From: Sipunculus nudus
Lineage: Eukaryota > Annelida > Sipuncula > Golfingiida > Sipunculidae
DNA length: 64,000 bases
NCBI GenBank assembly: GCA_026874595.1
Contig: CM049307.1
Coordinates: 22,853,079 to 22,917,078, forward strand
Direction of reading: 5' to 3'
Shown here one piece after another: positions 45,401-49,511 of this stretch (the first letter of the stretch is position 1; each line of letters starts with the position of its first letter). Both the position numbers and the translations under genes were made by a program. The notes beneath the pieces were generated by a model. It saw only the letters and a list, made by a program, of their open reading frames with translations, searched no databases and was not told the DNA's origin.

Positions 45401-47382
45401 CCTAATACCGGACGTGTATGATTTATGACCTCAGAAGTGTCACCAAATGAACAGGCATCCCATTATTAGTTGGAAATGACACCTTTAATGTGTTTCTATG
45501 TCTGTTAGTTATGGAATTATAGCGATTTAAATATTTCACCCCTTATAATGGCGGCCATCTTGGATTTGGGGTGAAAATGACACTTTGCCATGGGTGGAAT
45601 CGGGTGGGGTTTTATTTGTGAACTAAGACACCTTTAATAAATCCATTTCAGGTGAGAAACCTTTGATAACATTTTTGTCCAACCTAAGCCATTCGTTGAC
45701 TGGACTATTAGGCCTAATGTTGAACGACCGTCTGCTTGTTCATTTACAACTTCCCGGAGAGTGTACTTTTTACGACAATGTTTACGACGGCATGTGAATA
45801 CGACGACTTGGTACAACGGATAATCGAAATCATTTTATTTGCAAACTCTATGCGACAAGAGTGATAAAAAGTAAGACATTTTAGTGCAATGGGGCCATGG
45901 ATGAAAGCACCGAGTCATGAAGGCTAGCATAATGAATAAGTAAATTGTTATTCAGTTAGAACTGTTTGTGGTACCTCTCATAAGACACTCTGTGTTATAA
46001 AGTGTCCTTCAAAGCAGATTTAATAAAAAGAGCACAAAAGGATGATAAGAAAAGAAAGAAACCTTCTTAAGATAAAGCGAGGCATTGTGACAGGTCGCAA
46101 GCGAGGCATTGTGACAGGTCGCACACTCGGATCCATCCAAAATAACTTTCTGTGCGTATGTTAAGAAATCATTGGCCTCATGCATAGGTAATGTTATGCC
46201 GGAGCCATATTGATCAGTATATTTTAGCACCACTTTACACCCTTAGACCTTGATCCTATATACAACCGGACTGGTCATATAACCAGACGTGGAGCGAATA
46301 TATTAATCTCAGGTGTCCTGCAAAGGTCACGACGGTCAGTCCGCGGGTCGGTCAAAACAACGCTCTCTCTCACTTAGTGTAAATATGACTTTTCTTATGT
46401 TACGTCTACCCTGCATGATGTTTTGTAATGGTTTTTGTGTTCGCCCTTTTCATTGCAATAAGGGAAATTCTTATGTTACAATTATAAAATTCTGATGACA
46501 CAACATTAAACGTACAATAGGTGGTAACCCATCCTATATAGCCTGTCGCCATACAAAACGGAGGTGTGCCGTGTATAGTACTACAACTATGTCGCGAGTG
46601 TTATCATAGTGCAGTGTACACATTCTCTTAAACGTAGGTAAACAACATTCCGGTCTTTAAGCGTCATGCTTCGTGACTGAACCGAGTGAAGCAGATGAAC
46701 AAATCGCTTGTGTTCAGCAATGAATATTAAATAGTAATATTTTATATATTGAATATTTGAAAGCTTTTAATGAGATCTTATTATAGATAAAATATTAGTC
46801 GTGAAGTAAATCGTGATACACTAATAGATTACATAATCGGCGGAGAGATGCAGCTATATAGCTTATGGAAGGACAGCCGATATTGGAAGGGTTAAAATAC
46901 GTAAAACAGCTATAAACTTACGTTATATGGTTAAATTATTCATTATAAACAATTTTGCTTCATAACGGATGTGTTTAGAAGTTTAAGCGTTGTCACCCAT
47001 GACATGCAGGAGATCGAGTGAAGCAGTCTTGTGTCTGTTGCAATGAGGCGACAAAAAGCCATGAAGATAACTTAAGTACTGGGCCATCTGTGTATTACTA
47101 TGGTCACCATTATTTTAAACAATGGTATTTAAATGTACATCTGCAGGGCTGAAGTCCAGTATTATGTAATTCCATCCCAGCTTTTAAATTTCTATATGTA
47201 GTCCGGTAAAATTTAATTGCGCCCCGGCTTTTTAATTCCTATATGTAGTGAAGACCTGAATTTTAATAAAAATCGAGTAAATTATTATTTAGTACGTACC
47301 TGGTGGAATTAGAATCTGCTGCTTCGACATTTCCCACAAGTAACAGAGGTAAAGCGGCGTAAGAGAAGGTACCCAGTGCCAT
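5618..47382 (-). CDS. DUR3: Urea-proton symporter DUR3-like protein (sodium:solute symporter family), seven coding exons
   Basis: Joined coding exons on the minus strand: 47382-47300, 21205-20956, 20658-20542, 20035-19396, 18938-18773, 18272-17860, 6288-5618. They total 2340 nt, giving 779 aa plus stop, with GT-AG introns and matching phase at every junction. The product is a multi-pass membrane protein of the SSS/SLC5-like superfamily. DUR3 members carry urea (and polyamines in fungi) with protons; the substrate here is inferred. Visible evidence: an N-terminal signal peptide (residues 1-22); SQWTWAATLLQSS in exon 2; YGISGPFWYAAGATIQ in exon 3, both DUR3 hallmarks; and STGSAEV in exon 5, in the helix that binds cation in this fold. 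A Cys-rich segment lies at about 427-483, and the hydrophilic C-tail begins at about residue 730. The start ATG has a good context (GCAATGG). A possible poly(A) signal (AATAAA on the minus strand) is near 4866-4871. No neighbouring host gene was found. Identification is from family knowledge without a search. Confidence 0.9.
6289..8432. other. Intron 6, 3'-most part, no gene seen
   Basis: AT-rich intron sequence with a 22-base G run at 6992-7013. No coding signal or clear repeat was seen apart from CATTTCCGAA-type short repeats at 7870-7960. Confidence 0.4.
8499..8518 (+). other. Primer-binding site, tRNA-Pro type, gypsy copy 1
   Basis: TGGGGGCTCTCGCCGGGATG lies six bases after the LTR end. 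Its first nine bases and its CGGGAT match the tRNA-Pro primer site used by many LTR elements, with a changed centre. Confidence 0.6.
8661..9545 (+). pseudogene. gag N-terminal part, gypsy copy 1 (broken)
   Basis: Begins ATGGCAGATTTCAAACC and encodes MADFKPETFFDDSDPDQLKQ, then a SAP-like helical segment (LSKEQLLRLGKHLGL). A Glu/Lys/Arg-rich coiled-coil stretch and a capsid-like part (PPFQEKEVDKYFLHFEKVAE) follow. Compared with copy 2 it lacks several residues after HLGL. It has at least three stops or frameshifts (near 8847, 8988 and 9393). Confidence 0.75.
9548..10543 (+). pseudogene. gag zinc knuckle and protease, gypsy copy 1
   Basis: An open frame of about 331 codons. Near codon 63 it has a CCHC knuckle CNYCKKESHLISDC (CX2CX4HX4C). 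Next comes a long acidic, Ser-rich linker with FxDSCEE-type repeats, then the aspartic protease active site DTGSGQTLML near codon 278. The C-terminal protease half is altered because about 40 bp present in copy 2 are missing near 10500, which shifts the frame and ends it early. Confidence 0.8.
10693..12014 (+). pseudogene. Integrase, gypsy copy 1 (broken)
   Basis: Fragments in different frames cover the N-terminal HHCC finger (GHLDINKTYKKF then CKSCHACQ, which keeps both zinc cysteines) and the DDE core. QSDQGSSFMS keeps the second Asp and PESQGALERFHQ the Glu, but the first Asp region reads RIIFGCV and has lost its Asp. A C-terminal GPY/F-like module (ARYFGPYIVD) follows. A stop near 11234 and further frame changes make it non-functional. 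Confidence 0.8.
12170..12680 (+). pseudogene. Reverse transcriptase N-terminal half, gypsy copy 1
   Basis: The linker after integrase leads into Ty3/gypsy RT: HDVDVGEASAVKQRPYRLNP, LVPKPDGSYR, CTDYRKLNSVTK and SKFDLL, where the first catalytic Asp is kept. A stop replaces the Lys after LL, and a later remnant reads AAFVTPQGLYQFKV. The YxDD part is missing because the element is cut off here. Confidence 0.8.
12681..13330 (+). repeat. Tandem array of ~145-bp units with GTGACCTTGACCTTTGACC
   Basis: Three units carry the block TGACC(T/A)TGACCTTTGACC near 12724, 12870 and 13015, followed by CCCCAAAATC, GGTTCTTACTTTAGTGG and GTTATCATCTGGAAA. The array ends in a GGAC/GACA tetranucleotide tract at 13146-13192. 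It is a near copy of 34615-35130. Confidence 0.85.
13331..13680 (+). repeat. Single diverged 340-bp satellite unit
   Basis: Starts ATGGCGCCACCACC and continues with GATATTGGAGGTTTTGTA, a 12-base G run at 13460-13471, AAGCCCCATAGCTCGAAG, TTTCAGGTTTCCAAGGAG and TACGATTTGTGCCCTG, then ACGGACGGCAGGACGGACG. Same family as 35262-37640. Confidence 0.75.
13681..15061. other. Intron 6 sequence, no gene seen
   Basis: No exon-like or repeat structure was recognised. AT-rich sequence with scattered short TTATT and GACGTCA motifs. Confidence 0.35.
15062..15190. repeat. (TA)n and (GT)n compound microsatellite
   Basis: About 30 TA dinucleotides (15062-15122), a short spacer with more TA, then about 16 GT dinucleotides to 15190. 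Confidence 0.95.
15216..15418. mobile_element. MITE with ~43-bp terminal inverted repeats
   Basis: Left end GCGAGGTGTTCACGGAGCC then AATGTTGTTACATTTCGTTT. The right end is its reverse complement (ACGAAATGTAACAACATT, GGCTCCGTGCATACCTCGC), with about four differences over 43 bp. The 117-bp interior is GC-rich with no coding capacity. No clear target duplication, so the superfamily is unknown. Confidence 0.75.
15419..17859. other. Intron 6, no gene seen; (TA)n at 16368-16413
   Basis: Contains a (TA)23 tract and a 12-bp inverted repeat GGTTGGTCTGAT / ATCAGACCAACC (about 16528-16580). A hydrophobic minus-strand open frame at 16543-16890 has no recognisable family motif. GCGCCCCCTGGCGA at 17527-17540 resembles a CTCF core. 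Confidence 0.4.
17860..18272 (-). CDS. DUR3: DUR3-like exon 6 with cysteine-rich cytosolic loop
   Basis: 413 nt; acceptor TGTTTTCAG, donor ACAG|GTATGT. It begins with RPNTQWFDCENCGKVSC and holds eight Cys and one His (C427, C430, C435, C449, C451, C457, C460, C480, H483). These are arranged as CxxC, CxC, CxxC and CxxH pairs, so zinc binding is plausible but unproven. Two membrane helices follow (WCIVWVTMAIIPIVLLC and a second ending in VLWTRVNGYG). Confidence 0.92.
18273..18772. other. Intron 5 with CAGGGGCGGATCTGGATTT repeat
   Basis: At 18471-18600 a segment begins CAGGGGCGGATCTGGATTT, a sequence type common at the ends of hAT-like MITEs in animals (recalled family resemblance). The opposite terminus was not found. 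Confidence 0.35.
18773..18938 (-). CDS. DUR3: DUR3-like exon 5
   Basis: 166 nt; acceptor AAATTCAG, donor TTCAG|GTATTC. The first two bases complete Gly364. It encodes GLVPPAVAQRLLGRPGEF and then a helix containing MAVMSTGSAEVIAVAS, the conserved cation-binding region of this transporter fold, ending in YDIYKVHIKPF. Confidence 0.93.
18939..19395. other. Intron 4, nothing recognised
   Basis: A 457-bp AT-rich intron with proper GTAAGC...TTCAG borders on the minus strand. No other element seen. Confidence 0.6.
19396..20035 (-). CDS. DUR3: DUR3-like exon 4
   Basis: The largest core exon (640 nt, residues 151-363 plus one base). Acceptor ATTCACAG, donor GCAG|GTAAGC. It carries several membrane helices of the SSS fold, including LMLGGTAVLTGL and the glycine-rich TLIGGLGATF. 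An extracellular loop with an NMT sequon and the stretch GTVFCDQSYWQSSVAAKP follow. The conserved DQ-YWQ motif is typical of the DUR3 branch. Confidence 0.93.
20036..20541. other. Intron 3, nothing recognised
   Basis: A 506-bp AT-rich intron with GTGAAA and TTCACAG borders on the minus strand. Confidence 0.6.
20542..20658 (-). CDS. DUR3: DUR3-like exon 3
   Basis: A 117-nt exon (39 codons, phase 0 at both ends) between acceptor TTTTTCAG and donor CAG|GTGAAA. It encodes YGISGPFWYAAGATIQ and then a hydrophobic helix ending in KTKAPGAKTFLQ, which reads straight into VVRARFG of exon 4, as in the family. Confidence 0.92.
20956..21205 (-). CDS. DUR3: DUR3-like exon 2
   Basis: Acceptor CTTTCCAG precedes 21205 and donor AAA|GTAAGA follows 20956. 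It encodes residues 28-111: the first strongly hydrophobic membrane helix, a short cytosolic basic loop, a segment with GGKVTIGLTA, and the DUR3 signature SQWTWAATLLQSS. The length is 250 nt, ending in phase 0. Confidence 0.92.
21411..21470. repeat. (TA)n microsatellite
   Basis: About 30 TA dinucleotides near the exon 2 end of intron 1. Confidence 0.95.
21755..21910 (+). mobile_element. tRNA-derived SINE-like sequence
   Basis: An A-box-like CAGCTGAGCGG at 21767-21777 is followed at tRNA-like distance by a degraded B-box region (GGCGACCCAGGTGATGCGG). Then comes TCTCCGGGTTCTCCGGCTTC, a core resembling those of metazoan SINEs. It is preceded by a T-rich tract. Family not assigned. Confidence 0.45.
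21911..23209. other. Intron 1, no gene seen
   Basis: AT-rich sequence without a recognisable coding segment or repeat. Confidence 0.35.
23210..24095 (+). repeat. Tandem array of three ~302-bp units with ACGG tail
   Basis: AATAAGCTTCTAAA, GTCAAGGTCACCCATCTTCG, TTGACCGAGATTTTGT and GTGAATCCTTTTAGAGATA recur at about 302-bp spacing (first motif near 23266, 23568 and 23870). The array ends with (ACGG)n at 24040-24076. Confidence 0.88.
24096..24122. repeat. Hairpin at the 3' end of the 302-bp array
   Basis: AGCCC-A-TCAGCC and GGCTGA-GGGCT pair fully with one bulged base and a four-base loop. It lies about 20 bp after the ACGG tract. A tetranucleotide tract followed by a hairpin is how some Helitron-like non-autonomous elements end (inference). 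Confidence 0.7.
24330..24373. repeat. (TA)n microsatellite abutting gypsy copy 2
   Basis: About 22 TA dinucleotides ending one base before the 5' LTR. Confidence 0.95.
24375..25158 (+). repeat. 5' LTR of gypsy copy 2 (784 bp)
   Basis: Starts TGTTACAGGTGCTC and ends CGGTAATA (other copies end GTAACA, the inverse of TGTTAC). It contains a pol II core GGTATATAAAGGGGC near 24647 and AATAAA near 25003. Matched by 29742-30381, 55660-56425 and 63343-64000. Confidence 0.92.
24649..24657 (+). promoter_or_regulatory. TATA box of the 5' LTR
   Basis: GTATATAAAGG within the LTR. The same box is kept in the other three LTR copies (near 30010, 55917 and 63592). It would drive plus-strand transcription of the element. 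Confidence 0.7.
25165..25184 (+). other. Primer-binding site, tRNA-Pro type, gypsy copy 2
   Basis: TGGGGGCTCTTGTCGGGATG lies six bases after the LTR end. TGGGGGCTC and CGGGAT match the tRNA-Pro primer site. Confidence 0.6.
25335..26110 (+). pseudogene. gag N-terminal part, gypsy copy 2 (broken)
   Basis: Starts MADFKPETFVDDPDPDQFEQ and carries the SAP-like segment LSKEQLLRLGQHLGLSVKKA and LTKPDIIAKIMQDL, more complete than in copy 1. It then loses frame near 25580, and the capsid region is partly deleted around 25690-25740 relative to copy 1. Confidence 0.75.
26248..27251 (+). pseudogene. gag zinc knuckle and protease, gypsy copy 2
   Basis: CCHC knuckle CNYCKKEGHLISDC, then the acidic Ser-rich linker with a stop at about 26461 and further frame changes. 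Protease follows with DTGSGQTLML at about 26929 and a second-half motif GIRTTLPFMRIQLLLGND at 27109-27160. The protease frame is open to 27251 and is fuller than in copy 1. Confidence 0.82.
27279..28680 (+). pseudogene. Integrase, gypsy copy 2 (catalytically dead)
   Basis: An open frame of 373 codons, then a C-terminal part in another frame. The HHCC finger has GHLGINKTYQKV, but its Cys pair is damaged: KSCQMVG, with three residues lost relative to CKSCHACQ in copy 1. In the core the first Asp region reads RIIGHCVPPLP (Asp lost) and the second QSAQGSNFMS (Asp to Ala). PESQGTLERFHQ keeps the Glu. The C-terminal ARYFGPYIVDKK module and LCHVNMLN lead into the RT linker. Confidence 0.87.
28790..29274 (+). 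pseudogene. Reverse transcriptase N-terminal half, gypsy copy 2
   Basis: After a linker with a tandemly duplicated AAGACCTCAAGAA segment (28820-28870) comes RT: GEASAVKQRPYRLNPEKQ, WSSPCILVPKPDGSYR, YTDYRKLNSVTKTDTFPI and SKFYLLKGFWQVPL. The first catalytic Asp is replaced by Tyr. The region from AKEVS to RNase H is deleted, so the YxDD motif is absent. Confidence 0.87.
29272..29612 (+). pseudogene. RNase H domain, gypsy copy 2
   Basis: ASAVLLQEGNDG, HPICYFSRKFN, YSTIEKECLA (stop after it), ALQHFEVYV, FSDHNPLTFMNRL and HFKEKDNVLADCLS form the RNase H common to Ty3/gypsy RTs. The frame is broken at least three times. No integrase follows; the next feature is the polypurine tract. Confidence 0.85.
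29731..29741 (+). other. Polypurine tract of gypsy copy 2
   Basis: CAGGAGGGGAG directly before the TGTTACAGG start of the 3' LTR, the expected place for plus-strand priming. Confidence 0.8.
29742..30381 (+). repeat. 3' LTR of gypsy copy 2, 3'-truncated
   Basis: Matches the 5' LTR from TGTTACAGG through AATAAATTATA. It then departs into TATTATGTTA and a (TA)n tract, so the last ~140 bp of the LTR are missing. Confidence 0.9.
30391..30439. repeat. (TA)n microsatellite at the 3' edge of gypsy copy 2
   Basis: About 24 TA dinucleotides at the point where the 3' LTR stops. Confidence 0.95.
30522..30760 (+). mobile_element. Possible LTR edge of another retroelement
   Basis: CCAAGAGGGGAG followed at once by TGTCATGTCTCG looks like a polypurine tract plus LTR 5' end. 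No second LTR, matching CA end or coding remnant was identified. Confidence 0.3.
30761..32099. other. Intron 1, no gene seen
   Basis: No coding, RNA or repeat structure recognised apart from a GACAGACAG fragment at about 30790. Confidence 0.35.
32100..32420 (+). repeat. Isolated diverged unit of the 340-bp satellite
   Basis: AAGGTCTCAATAACAGATA, CAGGTGGTGCCACCAGTC, AGGAACTAATGAACAC and CAATGCATTAGTTATTTAGA follow the same order as in the array at 36240-37640. Confidence 0.65.
32421..33539. other. Intron 1, no gene seen; 25-base G run
   Basis: The longest homopolymer of the window, 25 G at 32635-32659, otherwise AT-rich sequence. Confidence 0.5.
33540..33612 (+). repeat. Short copy of the ~55-bp minisatellite
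   Basis: AATACTAATAAGTGTATT and AAAAAGCCCCTATTCCAAAA, the same unit as at 35500-35745 and 37640-37935. Confidence 0.7.
33700..35135 (+). repeat. Tandem array of ~145-bp units with nuclear-receptor-like motif
   Basis: About nine units. Each carries TGACC(T)TGACCTTTGACC (near 33770, 33910, 34057, 34205, 34365, 34500, 34645, 34793 and 34937), then CCCCAAAATCA, TTATCATCTGGAAAC and AAGTTTGG. The array ends in a GGAC/GACA tract at 35070-35117. The last third is nearly identical to 12690-13200. Confidence 0.9.
35255..35480 (+). repeat. Partial 340-bp satellite unit
   Basis: CAGGTGGCGCCACCAC, GATATTGGAGGTTTTGTG, AAGCCCCATAGCTCGG and GACCTAATTTCAG. It is cut short and joined to a hairpin-like CTCAGTTGACTTACAGTCAGC end. 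Confidence 0.75.
35500..35745 (+). repeat. ~55-bp minisatellite, about five units
   Basis: Unit: AAAAGCCCCTGTTCCAAAAG, TACGATTGAGATACTAATAA, GTGTATT. Recurs head to tail with small changes. Confidence 0.85.
35925..37640 (+). repeat. Tandem array of the 340-bp satellite, five units
   Basis: The palindrome GGTGGCGCCACC recurs near 36301, 36634, 36973 and 37312 (spacing 332-340). Around it are CTGATGAAACACTCCATGAT, CATTATTCTGGGGG, GAGCCCCATAGCT, GAAGATTCCAGGTCCAGCGG and GATTTGTGCCCTGTTAACAG. It ends with GAGTGATCGCTATAGCTCAG and a TGACTTACAGTCAGCTGAG hairpin. Confidence 0.92.
37641..37940 (+). repeat. ~55-bp minisatellite, about six units
   Basis: AAAAAAGCCCCTGTTTCAAA, AGTGCGAATGTAATACTAAT and AAGTGTATT repeats. 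Same family as 35500-35745, here directly after the 340-bp array. Confidence 0.85.
37941..38380. repeat. GGACTCG-rich degenerate repeat
   Basis: Two clusters (37970-38070 and 38265-38365) of imperfect ACTCGGACTCGAACT-type repeats, the second with six or more units. The short protein-like frames here are repeat translations. Confidence 0.6.
38381..39803. other. Intron 1, no gene seen
   Basis: C-rich run at 38525-38543, otherwise nothing recognised. An 86-codon minus-strand frame at 39226-39486 has no family motif or splice context that could be defended. Confidence 0.35.
40159..40323 (+). repeat. 5' LTR of the TRIM (165 bp)
   Basis: Shares GGGGTGACATAAAAGCGGAC, CGAACTGTCTCGCTAGGGAA, GGTACGCCGGACTTGTGCGC and GGGTTCGAATCCCGGATCGG with the 3' LTR. 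It ends TTCTGAACA just before the primer site. A second LTR-end-plus-primer-site copy (40344-40405) suggests an internal duplication. Confidence 0.8.
40221..40278 (+). promoter_or_regulatory. Pol III type 2 promoter (A and B boxes) in the TRIM 5' LTR
   Basis: A box TAGCAAAGCGG (40221-40231) and B box GGTTCGAATCC (40268-40278) fit the eukaryotic tRNA consensus at tRNA-like spacing. The flanks cannot form an acceptor stem, so it is a tRNA-like remnant and not a tRNA gene. The A box overlaps the perfect palindrome GCTTTGCTAGCAAAGC. Confidence 0.7.
40327..40344 (+). other. Primer-binding site of the TRIM, tRNA-Pro type
   Basis: TGGGGGCTCCTCCGTGAT matches the tRNA-Pro primer site TGGGGGCTCGTCCGGGAT at 16 of 18 positions and lies three bases after the LTR end. 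Confidence 0.75.
40506..40657 (+). repeat. 3' LTR of the TRIM (152 bp)
   Basis: Starts TGTTACGGGGTGACAT and ends ATTCGTAACA, so its termini TGTTAC/GTAACA are perfect inverses. Preceded by AAGAGTGGATG as a weak polypurine tract. Confidence 0.82.
40559..40612 (+). promoter_or_regulatory. Pol III type 2 promoter in the TRIM 3' LTR
   Basis: A box TAGCGAAGTGG (40559-40569) and B box GGTTCGAATCC (40602-40612). Both fit the consensus even though the A box differs at two positions from the other LTR. Confidence 0.7.
41396..41812. other. Intron 1, no gene seen
   Basis: AT-rich sequence between the tandem duplication and the long-TIR element. Confidence 0.4.
43101..43261 (-). other. Exon-like open segment inside the long-TIR element
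   Basis: 161 bp on the minus strand between acceptor GCTTTGCAG and donor CACAG|GTAAGA, open throughout and in phase. It encodes EEKVKVNIPDEHAEGNTECK and ICTTAYITFISVTKRPTS. Codon-like texture also appears at 43416-43560 (CVTLIGKIAMGDNFKPH). Not a recognised family; it may be an old transposase fragment or captured exon. Confidence 0.3.
43890..45470 (+). repeat. Diverged ~170-bp tandem repeats
   Basis: TTGACCTTGACCTTAATGCATGATATG, CTGGCCTCAGAAGTATCACC and GGAAATGACCCTTTGAATGT recur in order near 43935, 44105, 44240, 44410, 44590, 45050, 45230 and 45400. Confidence 0.75.
44680..44770. repeat. Direct repeat with ACGTGTATACACGT palindrome
   Basis: TGACGTGTATACTCGTCATT (about 44694-44713) and CACGTGTATACACGTCATTT (about 44740-44759) are direct repeats. 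The second holds a perfect 14-bp palindrome. Such sequence is seen at ends of some piggyBac-like repeats; not assigned here. Confidence 0.5.
45713..47299. other. Intron 1, exon-1 side, no gene seen
   Basis: Contains a tandem duplication of GCGAGGCATTGTGACAGGTC at 46077-46122 and otherwise AT-rich sequence up to the exon 1 donor. Confidence 0.4.
47300..47382 (-). CDS. DUR3: DUR3-like exon 1 (start and signal peptide)
   Basis: ATG at 47382 followed by 27 codons plus two bases (AG), then donor GTACGTAC. The product begins MALGTFSYAALPLLLVGNVE, a typical signal peptide with likely cleavage after an Ala-Ala-containing stretch, then an N-glycosylation sequon (NST). The two leftover bases AG join the T of exon 2 to make Ser28, so phase agrees exactly. 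The exon is 26 kb from exon 2 and was assigned by phase, strand, splice signals and topology rather than by similarity, so it is the least certain exon. Confidence 0.75.
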
Positions 47383-47452
47383 TGCGTTGAGACAGTAACC
47401 CGTTGTGGACGCCCCACGACCCGATCAGTGTACAGTTGGCGGATGACAGAGC

Positions 47453-47461
47453 GATATATAC
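47453..47461 (-). promoter_or_regulatory. Candidate TATA box of the DUR3-like gene
   Basis: The minus strand reads GGTATATATCGC about 71 nt upstream of the exon 1 ATG, a spacing that would leave a 5' UTR of about 40 nt. This is inferred from position only. Confidence 0.4.
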
Positions 47462-47962
47462 CTACCCACGATGGACGTACTCAGGCATAACGTCTGGTGA
47501 ACATCCAATGGTAGAGCTATCTGACGGCCTGCGAAGGTGCCTTCAATGCGTGTAGCAGTACTCTATTAACGATGGATATGATATATGACGTGTACTTTTC
47601 CAATCCATTTCAATTCGAAGTAGTTCTTTTATATATAACCTGGGGATTGCGACTGTTTAATTTAAATGACTGTTCTAGACAGGACTCTCAGTCTTACACT
47701 TAATTTTCAAGTTGTTTGTCGTATGTCTTTTTCATCAATTTGACTTATGGGATCCCATTTTCAGTTCCACGTTCTTTGTTTCAAACTGAATCACTTGCCC
47801 TGCTGAATAGTGGGCTGAGCCGGGAGGATGCTGAACGTGTAGAAGCCACATGAGCGTTCTAACAGTCAATCCGGCATATTTGTTTTATAAAAAAAAAATC
47901 AATAACTGACCAATCCTCCCAGGGGGAGTTACCCTGCTGCAAAAACGGAAAAATATTTATCA

Positions 47963-48226
47963 TTACTTGCCAAATGGATTTGAGTTTGCCAGGGGAGCTC
48001 CCGAGAACACTGAATGGTAAGCTCTTGGGAATATTGGTATCTCCTGTGATACCTTGGCCTCCTTGTATGCTAATGGGTCAACACATTGTGTATACAACCT
48101 AATATCATGATATGTTGCTAATAATATTTGATTATTTATCTGCACAATTGCCGAAGTCGTGGTATGACCCCTGGAATCAGGATGTTTCCCTTTATCTGGG
48201 CCTTGATTATACCAACCTGTGTATAC
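47963..48226 (-). pseudogene. Unrecognised coding-like fragment
   Basis: The minus-strand frame reads VYTGWYNQGPDKGKHPDSRG, then TTSAIVQINNQILLATYHDI, and ends SNPFGK with a stop. The amino-acid texture looks protein-like and an AG precedes it, but no family was recognised. It lies upstream of the DUR3-like gene on the same strand. Probably a mobile-element or gene relic. Confidence 0.3.
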
Positions 48227-48429
48227 CTGTTTGCAGCTTATTTTATTAAAAAGCTTAATTTTATAAAAAAAAAAATCCCGGAAAGCTGCATATGGAAGTG
48301 TAAAATGGCAATCAAGAATTTTAAGATAAATTCCCATTTTGTGTTTCACAACTTTTTGGACTCTTTCCGATGATCTGGCAGATGTGTCACTGCATGAGTA
48401 GCCATCATTTTATTAGCTGGTCATATGCA

Positions 48430-48605
48430 GGGCTGGGTTCAAATGCAACTTGGCGCGTTTAAATGCAAATACAAATGCTTCAAATCAATCAAATTACAAA
48501 TGCAAATGCAATTAAATCTTTCAAATGAAAATGCAATAAAAATATTAAAAAAATGCAAATGCATTTGCAAATGCACTTACAAATACTTTTGCATTTAAAA
48601 TCTAT
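48430..48605. repeat. ATGCAAAT-rich low-complexity repeat
   Basis: Degenerate (AAATGCA)n sequence with three perfect octamers ATGCAAAT at 48463-48470, 48500-48507 and 48553-48560. Confidence 0.7.
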
Positions 48606-49511
48606 TTGGTGACAAATGGAGTCAGCTTTCCTTAAATTTTATTGATATATTCAAAACTAAGTGAATTTCAATAAAAGACTCACCAAATAGTAACACACGC
48701 TATTTTAAATTTAGCCTCGAATTTGTATAAATTGTGTATTGTATCAAGATATATTATGGATTGTCGAAAATTCAGCACCAATGTATTATGCCCGAAGGTA
48801 TTTCCGAATTCACATAACAGCATCAGTAACTATTTACATCCGGTGCCCATCACATCTGGTTTACATCAGCATCTCCAGTTGGCTATCTTTTATTATCAAG
48901 TTAAAACATTTTGAGGTAGAACGCCTGTATTACGGTCACCATCGGGACTGGATGAAAGTGGCCTTAATACAGGAGTGGCCGTTATACAGGACTTGACCAG
49001 GATAGAGAGGTTAAAATGTAACACGAAACCAAGTTCAAATCTTTATTACAATCAAAAAAATAAACGTATATACAGAGTATTAGAATTATTACTGTTATCA
49101 ATAAAAAAATAAAATATTTACAATCAAGTTAAATAGTTGTTTCTGATAGGTTAGTGTATATTTTCCATGTTGAAATATAAGCCCAATATTCTCCTGCCCT
49201 ACATAACCATTTTCCCCTCGATATGTTAATAAAAAAGTTTTAATATATAGAACAGGTTAACAGGTAGTTCGGATGAACACAGGCCGAAAAAAAGGTCACA
49301 AGTGTCCACACGGATAGTATAGTTATATAGGCACTGTAGGTTAGGAAATCAAGTGCAATAATACTATCTAGCACGGCGGTAATTAGAAGTATTTTCAGGG
49401 GCTTATAATATCCCGTACCGGGTGATTATTTGAGCCTGTTGCATAACTTTTGACATATGTTGCATAATTTATCTGTATACTCTGTGAGACTTCGCATGTC
49501 TGCCTTACTTT
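48606..49511. other. Upstream flank, no gene seen
   Basis: Includes a dispersed-repeat-like segment with TTACGGTCACCATCGG and GGCCTTAATACAGGAGTGGC (48920-49000). No coding region. Confidence 0.4.

Larger units (their letters stand above)
41813..45712. mobile_element. 3.9-kb element bounded by ~290-bp inverted repeats
   Basis: Left arm about 41813-42125, right arm about 45418-45712. Both read (in opposite directions) GTTGGACAAAAATGTTATCA, AAGGTTTCTCACCTGAAATG, AAACCCCACCCGATTCCACC, CATGGCAAAATGTCATTTTC and TTCATTTG(A/G)TGACACTTCTG. Inside are ~170-bp tandem repeats and an exon-like stretch. It could be a non-autonomous DNA transposon or foldback element. Exact ends and target duplication were not resolved. 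Confidence 0.72.
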
